Source of the DNA: an uncultured Bacteroides sp.
GTDB taxonomy: Bacteria; Bacteroidota; Bacteroidia; Bacteroidales; Bacteroidaceae
DNA: 6,608 nucleotides
Assembly (NCBI GenBank): GCA_947071285.1
Contig: CAMTFK010000253.1
Location: 1 to 6,608, forward strand
Direction of reading: 5' to 3'
In this document: one piece after another, positions 1 to 5,958 of the stretch
Numbering within the stretch: position 1 is the first letter of the stretch
Layout of the letters: each line of letters begins with the position of its first letter
The notes under the pieces: generated by a model
The model's input: the letters and a program-made list of their open reading frames with translations, nothing else
What the model was told of the DNA's origin: nothing
Databases searched by the model: none
Program-made: the position numbers and the translations under genes

Positions 1-1318
1 CATTCCAGTTTCTATTTTTAGATTCACTGTTCTGGTAAGACTGTTCTCCCCGGCTACCTTTTTCATAAAAATCTCCACGCCAGTTGTAAGCCCGCGAAGC
101 GGTATCGACATTGTTGGTGATATTATGATTGTAATTGGCAGTCAACAGCAGATCCAGGTTTTTCACCAGTAAGTTCTTTTTGTAATATTCTAAAGAAGGG
201 ACCAACGAATGTCCTTTGCGGAATTTTTCACCGAACACGACATCTTGATAAACGCCTGTTTGTATCTCTTTATAGAAATGGGAATAATTGAAACTCAACG
301 CCAGACGGTCTGCCCATTTCTTTCCTACCAGGCCGATTTTTCCAATCACGGCTTCATTATGATACTGGTCATTAAAACGTTTCAGATGATAAATCTTATT
401 TTTGTCAAGTGGCGGAAAACGTACACTTCCATCTTCTTTAATCTCAAATTCGCGTACGTAAGTGTCTACATAATAATCATTATCCGAAAAGTTTTGAAAA
501 GCATTGACCTCATACATAAAACCATTCTTGAACGTTTGTCCGAAGCGCACGTATGATTTATGAGTATTAAATGACCCGTAAGAATAGGAAGCGTCCATAA
601 ACCACTTTCCGGGTTGCTTGTTGGTGACAATATTAACCACTCCCCCAATAGCATCGGTTCCGAATCCTACAGGAACCACTCCTTTATAGACTTCTATACG
701 GTCGGCAAAATTAATAGGAACATTGTTCAAATCGAATGCGGCACCGGCTCCCTCCTGTGGTATGCCGTCAATGAAGATTTTCACATGTTTCCCGCTAAAG
801 CCATCGATATACAATTGCATATCCGATCCCACTCCACCTGATTCGCGGAGTTTTACACCGGGCACTTTAGTCAGTGCACCCGCCAAAGTCTGCGTACTGT
901 TATGCAATTTCTTCGCATCAATGGCTACCGCATTAAAAGCAGACTGATTCACACGGCCGACTCCGGATGTCGTGACCAGCACCTCTCCCAGTTCTTTTAC
1001 CGCCGGCGCGATAGTGACGTTTACTTTTATTCTTTCTCCCTTGGCTAATTTAACTTTCTTTTCTACCGTTTGATAACCGATAGCCGAAACGACAAGTGTA
1101 TATTCACCTGCTGTAGTTTTCAAATGATATATACCTTTTTCATCTGTATAGCATCCTTGGTTGGTTCCTTTCAGATAAACTGTCGCAAAATCCACCACTT
1201 CTTTCTCCGTGGACATCACTCTGCCCGAAATTAAACTACTACGGTGACGCCCATGTTGTGAATATACGGATACGGAAAACAAGAATGCCAGAAAAACCAA
1301 AAAACATTTATTGCTCAT
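1..1318 (-). CDS. TonB-dependent outer-membrane receptor, 5' part (3' end outside window)
   Basis: This is an outer-membrane active transporter that would import a scarce ligand, probably an iron-siderophore or similar chelate, using TonB-ExbBD energy. The frame is open for 439 codons from the ATG at 1318 to the window edge. Residues 1-20 form a signal peptide (hydrophobic FLVFLAFLFSVSVYS, likely cleaved before Gln21). Residues about 28-105 form a carboxypeptidase-regulatory-like beta-sandwich (ISGRV, DEKGIYHLK, GEYTLVVSAIGYQ). A TonB-box-like stretch lies at 110-118 (LGEVLVTTS). The plug domain follows at about 125-233, with IFIDGIPQEG, DRIEVYKGVVPVGFGTDAIG and GVVNIVTNK. Beta-barrel strands begin near 240. 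The size class and plug resemble siderophore or vitamin receptors rather than SusC glycan receptors. By recalled gene order it may be xusA of B. thetaiotaomicron, the XusABC xenosiderophore receptor; a downstream lipoprotein and PepSY-type membrane protein would support that but lie outside the window. The ligand cannot be read from this sequence. Confidence 0.93.
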   Translation of the reverse strand, partial: MSNKCFLVFLAFLFSVSVYSQHGRHRSSLISGRVMSTEKEVVDFATVYLKGTNQGCYTDEKGIYHLKTTAGEYTLVVSAIGYQTVEKKVKLAKGERIKVNVTIAPAVKELGEVLVTTSGVGRVNQSAFNAVAIDAKKLHNSTQTLAGALTKVPGVKLRESGGVGSDMQLYIDGFSGKHVKIFIDGIPQEGAGAAFDLNNVPINFADRIEVYKGVVPVGFGTDAIGGVVNIVTNKQPGKWFMDASYSYGSFNTHKSYVRFGQTFKNGFMYEVNAFQNFSDNDYYVDTYVREFEIKEDGSVRFPPLDKNKIYHLKRFNDQYHNEAVIGKIGLVGKKWADRLALSFNYSHFYKEIQTGVYQDVVFGEKFRKGHSLVPSLEYYKKNLLVKNLDLLLTANYNHNITNNVDTASRAYNWRGDFYEKGSRGEQSYQNSESKNRNWN

Positions 1319-1337
1319 CTCCTTTTTACCTTTTTAC
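1319..1337 (-). promoter_or_regulatory. Duplicated Shine-Dalgarno-like site of the TonB receptor gene
   Basis: On the minus strand the octamer GTAAAAAG occurs twice in tandem (1337-1330 and 1329-1322), giving two AAAGG cores before the ATG at 1318. The nearer core (AAGGAG) abuts the start codon with no spacer, whereas the farther one lies about 10 bases away, a workable distance. The start is fixed because the signal peptide begins right at this ATG and no other in-frame start precedes it without a stop. Ribosome binding in Bacteroidota depends little on such sites, so the role is uncertain. Confidence 0.4.
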
Positions 1338-1369
1338 TTTATAACCTTTTCATTGCTCTAAAAGCGATG

Positions 1370-1401
1370 CAAAGGTAAGCAGAAAAAGAAGTGCCAAACA
1401 A
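1370..1401 (-). promoter_or_regulatory. Bacteroidota-type promoter for the TonB receptor gene
   Basis: The minus strand carries a perfect -7 element, TACCTTTG, at 1377-1370 (consensus TAnnTTTG). A -33 candidate lies upstream in TTGTTTGG: TTG at 1401-1399 is 21 bases from the -7 box, and TTTG at 1398-1395 is 17 bases away, against a usual 19-21. Transcription would begin near 1363 and leave a leader of about 45 bases. This suggests the receptor gene can be expressed separately from the oxidoreductase genes upstream. I saw no convincing Fur-type iron box next to it. Confidence 0.6.
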
Positions 1402-1510
1402 TCCCTATCTATTGGTAAAAATAAGACAACAAAAATGAGGTATATAGATATGTACAATACCTATATATAAGTAAATACTGGATAATTTAAATAAAAAAAG
1501 AAAAGAAACC

Positions 1511-2362
1511 CTACTTCAGCCAACTCGCCAACGCACGTTCCGTTATCTCCCACAACTGCTCTTTCTGCACATGATTCGTGTATTTATCAGACAAGTTTTT
1601 CCGGTGGTTATTGACATACAGTTGTCCTGTCACACCGGCTTCCTTTTCGTCCAACAGTAAACCGATTGCCGTAGAAGCCCCTTTCTTGGGTTTACGGATA
1701 AAAGGACGGAAAAAAATATCCGTCAACGGATCGAACCACTTGTGCATAGTGATGATATCAGTAGAAACAATTCCCGGATCGGCAGCATTGACGGTAATCC
1801 CCTTCTCTCGAAGTTGCTCGGAAAGTTCGAAAGTAAACAATAATAAAGCCAACTTCGTGTTACTGTAAACAGGAATCCGCCAAAACGTTCCCGTTTTCCC
1901 TCTATGAAAGAAATCCGGGAAGTCGAGCTTGCCGATTGCGTATGTACAGGAAACCATATTTACGATACGCGCTCCACGCACCATCAGCGGAATTAATTTC
2001 CGGGTAAGCAGATAAGGTCCCATGTAGTTCACACTTACCGTTCGTTCGAATCCTTCGGAAGTAGTATGAAAACCTGTCTCCATCGTTCCGGCATTATTCA
2101 TCAACAAAGAGATGGGAAGATTCCTTTCTAAGATCTGACTGGCAAAAGCAACTACGGATTGCATGGAAGATAAGTCAATAGCCATAACCTCCAAATCCGG
2201 GTTTCCGGTTTCCTTGCTCAAACGTTCACGAACAACCTCCGCTTTCTGCGGATGATAACAAGCCATTATGATTCGATAACCGGCTTTGGCTACGGCACGT
2301 GTTATTTCTGTTCCCATTCCTCCGTCCGCACCGGTGATGATTGCCCATTTCATTTCACTCAT
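1511..2362 (-). CDS. Short-chain dehydrogenase, probable 3-beta-hydroxysteroid dehydrogenase
   Basis: This is a soluble NAD(P)-dependent oxidoreductase of the classical short-chain (SDR) family, 283 residues. The Rossmann motif TGADGGMG is at 10-17, Asp63 is the adenine-contacting acid, NNAG is at 89-92, and the catalytic set is Asn112, Ser138, Tyr166 and Lys170 (YSNTK). The PG motif is at 196-197, followed by Thr201. The fold resembles retinol-dehydrogenase-like SDRs (ACYHPQKAE after strand 2), but the Arg that usually favours NADPH there is Tyr36. Its ATG overlaps the stop of the upstream flavoprotein gene in an ATGA, so translation is probably coupled. Next to a steroid 5-alpha-reductase and an ene-reductase, the likely job is reducing the 3-oxo group of a saturated steroid or bile acid to a 3-beta-hydroxyl, as in isoallolithocholic acid formation. 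The SDR class is certain; stereochemistry and substrate are inferred from context. Confidence 0.9.
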   Translation of the reverse strand: MSEMKWAIITGADGGMGTEITRAVAKAGYRIIMACYHPQKAEVVRERLSKETGNPDLEVMAIDLSSMQSVVAFASQILERNLPISLLMNNAGTMETGFHTTSEGFERTVSVNYMGPYLLTRKLIPLMVRGARIVNMVSCTYAIGKLDFPDFFHRGKTGTFWRIPVYSNTKLALLLFTFELSEQLREKGITVNAADPGIVSTDIITMHKWFDPLTDIFFRPFIRKPKKGASTAIGLLLDEKEAGVTGQLYVNNHRKNLSDKYTNHVQKEQLWEITERALASWLK

Positions 2363-3582
2363 TTTTTCTCCAGTTTATCAATCTCCTTTTGTAAAGAGGA
2401 AGGTAATTGTTCTTTCAAATGTTGATGACAAGCCATTTCTATCGTATACATACGTCCTATGCAATAATTACTGTGTCCACAGTTGCAGCGTGCTTGTTCC
2501 TCCTGTTTCATCCGGTTCACGAATCCCGGTTCGTTCAGTAACGCTCTCGCCATCTGCACGGCATCAAAACCGAAATCGAGCACTTCATCTATTTTCTGAC
2601 GGGAAACAAGACCACCGACATAAATCAACGGCGCATCCGGAAGAGCCGCACGGAATTTCAGTGCATCTTCAAGGAAATAGGCCTCTTTGAAGGGTACAGA
2701 GGGTATCATCCATTTGCCAAACATACGGACTCCGTATTTCAGCCACCAACAATTCATATAGTAAGACATCGAACGAATCGGCATGGCACCTCTCATTACA
2801 TACATCGGCGCTTTGCTGACAAAACCACCACTCAACACCAATCCATGAGCGCCAAGTTCCAACAGACGTTTGGCCACTTGTATGGATTCGTCTATCTCCA
2901 TTCCTCCTTTGAAGCCGTCGCGCATATTCATTTTTACAAAAACTGCCATATCATTGCCCGCCGCTTTCATCACTTCTTCCATCACCATATCCATAAAACG
3001 CATCCGGTTTTCGAGCGAACCGCCATATTCATCTTTCCGATGATTGGTGTAGGGAGACAGGAATTGACTAATCAAATAGCCGTGCCCCGCATGTACTTCA
3101 ACGGCGTCAAACCCGGCTTTCCTCGCCAGATTGACTGCATTTCCATACGCTTTCGCCATTTCCGGAAGCTCCTCTTTTTCCATTCCACGCACAAACGTAG
3201 GAGAATAGAGGTTGAAGCCTGAAGATGCGGATATAGGAGTGACACCACATATATTTTTATGGGACATATTTCCACAATGCCCGATTTGTATACCTACTGC
3301 GGCACCTTCATCGTGCACGGCTTTTGTCAGTTCGTGTAAACGGGGAATAATGGACGGACGCAACCACAACTGACGGTCGAAAGAAAGTCCGCTTTGTGTC
3401 ACGGCAGCATAAGCCACTGTTGTCATACCCACTCCCCCCGCAGCTACCGACCGATGGTAATCCAGCAACATCTGCGTGGGAGTATTCTCCGGACACATGC
3501 TCTCAAAAGCTGCCGAACGGATCGTTCGATTCCGCAGCGTCAAAGGACCAAAGGTGACCGGGCTAAAAAGTTTAGATTCCAT
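2359..3582 (-). CDS. FMN-dependent ene-reductase (OYE family), probable steroid/bile acid 5-beta-reductase
   Basis: This cytoplasmic flavoprotein of 407 residues has the NADH:flavin oxidoreductase / Old Yellow Enzyme TIM barrel and would reduce an activated C=C bond. Visible motifs are the N-terminal FGPLTLRNR (11-19), FMN-contacting Gln99 with His102 (IQIGHCG), the substrate-binding pair His164/His167 and the proton-donor candidate Tyr169 (HAGHGYL), then SQFLSPYTN, YGGSLENR (186-193), Lys217, and phosphate-binding GG at 323-324 and AR at 345-346. Four C-terminal cysteines (366, 368, 374, 385) resemble the iron-sulfur site of 2,4-dienoyl-CoA reductase and BaiCD relatives but with unusual spacing. 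Unlike BaiCD it ends there, without the FAD/NAD(P)H domain. A hydrophobic insert sits at about 258-300. It lies 51 bp after the 5-alpha-reductase gene and overlaps the SDR gene. The described Bacteroidota cluster has a 5-beta-reductase of this class, which is the preferred role; another enone substrate is possible. Confidence 0.88.
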   Translation of the reverse strand: MESKLFSPVTFGPLTLRNRTIRSAAFESMCPENTPTQMLLDYHRSVAAGGVGMTTVAYAAVTQSGLSFDRQLWLRPSIIPRLHELTKAVHDEGAAVGIQIGHCGNMSHKNICGVTPISASSGFNLYSPTFVRGMEKEELPEMAKAYGNAVNLARKAGFDAVEVHAGHGYLISQFLSPYTNHRKDEYGGSLENRMRFMDMVMEEVMKAAGNDMAVFVKMNMRDGFKGGMEIDESIQVAKRLLELGAHGLVLSGGFVSKAPMYVMRGAMPIRSMSYYMNCWWLKYGVRMFGKWMIPSVPFKEAYFLEDALKFRAALPDAPLIYVGGLVSRQKIDEVLDFGFDAVQMARALLNEPGFVNRMKQEEQARCNCGHSNYCIGRMYTIEMACHQHLKEQLPSSLQKEIDKLEKK

Positions 3583-3633
3583 AGTAGTTGATATTTTATT
3601 TAAGTCATACGTAAGTCGTGATGAAAAGCGCCC

Positions 3634-4395
3634 CTAATAAAGAAAAGGGAACACTCGTTTCCGTTCTCCCACTGCGTCTCCGAATTCTTCGCGGTAACGG
3701 CACCAAATGGCGTTGGCACGGGGAACAAGGTTAGCAATCGTCCACCAAAGGAAGACCAGACCGGAAAGTGAACAAGTGAGTATCGCCCAACCTGCCCATT
3801 CTACTATCTCACCGAAATAGTTGGCGGAAGTGACATAACGGTACATTCCTTTTTGAGGCAGATAATGCCGGGTGTCTCCCGGTTTGCGCAAATGACGGAT
3901 GATATAATCCGACTGCCAGTTCAACAGCATACCTGCGAAAAAGAGCAGTGTGCCGATAATAAACCACGGTGAAGTGAACCAGCCGGCTTGATACATCGTT
4001 TCGGGAGCAAGATAGAAAATCCATTTCCCTTGCATATAGCCATTCAGCAAATTAAAAAGAACTCCCATCGACATGATTGCCAGTGGCATCTTACTTTTCC
4101 CTTTCAATAGCAAAGGGAAGATGAAAGCACGCTGAAAATAGTGAATTTGAAAGAAGAGGAAGAAAGTGAAAATCACCGGCTCGAACCGACGTTCGGAATA
4201 GATCCACATCACACACATCACCACAAAAACCGGAGCTTCCATCAATATCCAGGCTAGTTTATTGGAGATAGCTACTCCCCACGATGCCGTGCGGAAAATA
4301 CCATATCCGGCTTTCACAAAGTAAAGGGCGATAAAAACAAACAAAGCAATCAGGCTCATCACCCCCAGAAACAGATTAAAAGTATCTATACTCAT
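3634..4395 (-). CDS. Steroid 5-alpha-reductase (SRD5A-like integral membrane protein)
   Basis: This multi-pass membrane enzyme of 253 residues would reduce the C4-C5 double bond of a 3-oxo-delta4 steroid or bile acid with NADPH, giving the 5-alpha (allo) product. It aligns along its length with human SRD5A1/SRD5A2, a remembered comparison: LAWILMEAP (47-55), HYFQRAFIFPLLLKG (85-99), SDYIIRHLRKPGDT (162-175) and ANYFGEIVEWAGWA (191-204), ending PFLY. Glu53 and Tyr86 match SRD5A2 Glu57 and Tyr91, which hold the steroid 3-ketone; Asp163, Arg170, Asn192 and Glu196 match NADPH-binding positions. SRD5A2 Gln56 is replaced by Met52. About six or seven hydrophobic segments are visible (for example 6-27, 47-65, 72-92, 143-160, 198-222). 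It is the first gene of a three-gene operon with the FMN reductase and the SDR. A lipid or sterol-like enone other than a bile acid cannot be excluded, but the 5-alpha-reductase family call is firm. Confidence 0.92.
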   Translation of the reverse strand: MSIDTFNLFLGVMSLIALFVFIALYFVKAGYGIFRTASWGVAISNKLAWILMEAPVFVVMCVMWIYSERRFEPVIFTFFLFFQIHYFQRAFIFPLLLKGKSKMPLAIMSMGVLFNLLNGYMQGKWIFYLAPETMYQAGWFTSPWFIIGTLLFFAGMLLNWQSDYIIRHLRKPGDTRHYLPQKGMYRYVTSANYFGEIVEWAGWAILTCSLSGLVFLWWTIANLVPRANAIWCRYREEFGDAVGERKRVFPFLY

Positions 4396-4416
4396 ACCGA
4401 TCTATTTTGTAACACG

Positions 4417-4424
4417 CAAAAATA
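4417..4424 (-). promoter_or_regulatory. Candidate -7 promoter element for the steroid operon
   Basis: The minus strand reads TATTTTTG at 4424-4417, an exact match to the Bacteroidota -7 consensus TAnnTTTG. The nearest TTTG upstream (4452-4449) is 24 bases away, longer than the usual 19-21, so the -33 element is poor. Transcription would begin near 4410, leaving only about 15 bases before the 5-alpha-reductase ATG at 4395. The AT-rich setting makes a chance match possible. Confidence 0.35.
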
Positions 4425-4500
4425 ACAAAAATGAGATAAACGACGATACAAAAAATAGAAAGAATCTGAAGTACATTCTTTTACGAACATAAAAAAGGAG

Positions 4501-4554
4501 AAAATATAAAATTTCCCGGATGCGCTTCTGAAATGATCAGGCACACATCCGGGA
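4501..4554 (-). terminator. Rho-independent-type terminator after gltA
   Basis: On the minus strand TCCCGGATG (4554-4546) pairs with CATCCGGGA (4522-4514), a perfect 9-bp GC-rich stem. The 23-base loop contains a second small stem, CTGA/TCAG (4540-4537 with 4531-4528). A T-rich stretch follows, including TTTTATATTTT and then TTTTTT near 4491-4486. It sits 34 bases past the gltA stop and should separate the gltA-icd transcript from the steroid operon. Confidence 0.75.
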
Positions 4555-4588
4555 TTACTTATCTATTTAATAAAAGGATTGGTTCTTA

Positions 4589-5932
4589 TCAGCGTTTCTT
4601 AATTGGGATATAAGCCAAATCATCAAGTACATTTTTATAAGCCGGGCGGATAATCCGTTTACCGTCGAAGGTCAATTCTTCATTGCGGTGTGCACACCAG
4701 CCTACGATACGTGCCATGGCAAACAATGGGGTGAAGATTTCCTGCGGCAAACCGATCATTTCATACACGAAGCCCGAGTAGAAGTCGATATTGCTGGACA
4801 CTGTCTTTCCGTTGTTTTTAACCCGTCCGAAAGTAGCGATGGCACGTTCTTCCAACAGTTCGAGGAAAGCAAATTCGCTTTCTCTGCCTTTTTCACGGGC
4901 AAGGTCGCGAGCCAGTTCTTTCAATAGAAGAGCACGAGGGTCGGAGATGGTATAAACGGCATGTCCGATACCATAGATCAATCCGGTTTTGTTATACACT
5001 TCTTTGTTCAACATTCGGGTGTAGTAAGTGTCTATCTCATCTACACTTGTCCAGTCTTTGATATTTTCCTTCAGGTGCTGGAACATGTCGGCAACCTGAA
5101 TATTGGCACCTCCGTGAAGCGGGCCTTTCAGCGAACCGATACCTGCGGCGATGGCCGAATAAGTATCTGTTCCGGTAGAAGAAGTAACGCGAACGGTGAA
5201 AGTGGAGTTATTACCACCACCGTGCTCTGCCTGAAGAATCAATAACAAATCGAGGGTGCGTGCATCCAGTTCAGTATAGTCTTTTTTCAGCATATACAGG
5301 AAATTCTCGGCAATAGAGAGCTTTTCCTGCGGATGGCGGATATGCAGAGAACGTCCGAAAGTAGCATGACGAAGCATATTATAAGCATAAGCGATGATAG
5401 TGGGGAACTTTGAAATCAGTTCAATACTCTGACGCATCAGGTTATCCCGGGAGGTATCATCCGCATTTGCGTCAAAACGATACATTTCCAATACACTGCG
5501 TGAAAGAATATTCATGATGTTGTTTCCTTCCAACTCGATGATGTTCATTTTCGTTTTCTGTTCCAACGGCATATTGTCGTTAATCAACTCACGGAAAGAA
5601 AGCAATTCTTCTTTATCCGGCAGACGTCCGGAAAGCAATAGGTAAGCCACTTCTTCGAAGCCAAAGCGTTTCTCTTTGATTATAGCGTGAGAAATATCTT
5701 CTACATCATAACCGCGATAGAACAGTTTTCCCGGTATGGGTTTCAACCCACCACCCGGAACACGTTCATATCCTACTACATTACCGATTCTGGTTAAACC
5801 TACCAATACACCTGTGCCGTCTTCATTACGCAATCCGCGCTTCACATCAAACTTGGAGAACAATTCTGTATCAATCCGGGTAGCTTCCTTCATTTCCTCG
5901 GAAAGCTTGTAAATCAAGTACTCTTTTTTCAT
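4589..5932 (-). CDS. gltA: Citrate synthase
   Basis: This cytoplasmic enzyme condenses oxaloacetate with acetyl-CoA to citrate. At 447 residues it is close to the usual bacterial type II length. Catalytic residues are recognisable: His237 (AEHGGG), His273 (GPLHGGAN), His324 (GIGHAVYTISDPRA), Arg333, Asp383 (NIDFYSG), Arg408 (MARIVGW) and Arg429 (IIRPAY); His273, His324 and Asp383 correspond to the classical pig-enzyme triad His274, His320 and Asp375. The N-terminal part carries the expected GKLFYRGYDVEDI motif (68-80). The ATG at 5932 lies 26 bp after the icd stop with a purine-rich leader (GAAGAAAG), so both genes are very probably one operon. With icd and a presumed upstream aconitase it forms the oxidative branch leading to 2-oxoglutarate and glutamate. 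A 2-methylcitrate synthase is less likely, since no propionate-pathway gene is seen nearby. Confidence 0.96.
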   Translation of the reverse strand: MKKEYLIYKLSEEMKEATRIDTELFSKFDVKRGLRNEDGTGVLVGLTRIGNVVGYERVPGGGLKPIPGKLFYRGYDVEDISHAIIKEKRFGFEEVAYLLLSGRLPDKEELLSFRELINDNMPLEQKTKMNIIELEGNNIMNILSRSVLEMYRFDANADDTSRDNLMRQSIELISKFPTIIAYAYNMLRHATFGRSLHIRHPQEKLSIAENFLYMLKKDYTELDARTLDLLLILQAEHGGGNNSTFTVRVTSSTGTDTYSAIAAGIGSLKGPLHGGANIQVADMFQHLKENIKDWTSVDEIDTYYTRMLNKEVYNKTGLIYGIGHAVYTISDPRALLLKELARDLAREKGRESEFAFLELLEERAIATFGRVKNNGKTVSSNIDFYSGFVYEMIGLPQEIFTPLFAMARIVGWCAHRNEELTFDGKRIIRPAYKNVLDDLAYIPIKKR

Positions 5933-5958
5933 CTTTCTTCGTTTTTTATTCGTTACTT

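Noticed and set aside
209..947. Overlapping plus-strand open frames of 74-115 codons
   Set aside because: They lie opposite the clearly coding TonB receptor frame and show no domain or motif.
1..1318. SusC-type glycan receptor
   Set aside because: The plug and N-terminal region lack the SusC-like signature and no SusD gene is visible; it looks like a siderophore or vitamin receptor, though the gene is incomplete.
1494..1509. T-run just after the SDR stop as a terminator
   Set aside because: No stable hairpin precedes the T-run, so read-through into the receptor gene cannot be excluded.
1578..3591. Plus-strand open frames opposite the SDR and flavoprotein genes, up to 134 codons
   Set aside because: They are antisense shadows of genes with full catalytic motifs, with no recognisable protein features of their own.
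3808..4024. Second minus-strand frame of 71 codons inside the 5-alpha-reductase gene
   Set aside because: It is an out-of-frame shadow of a well-conserved membrane protein.
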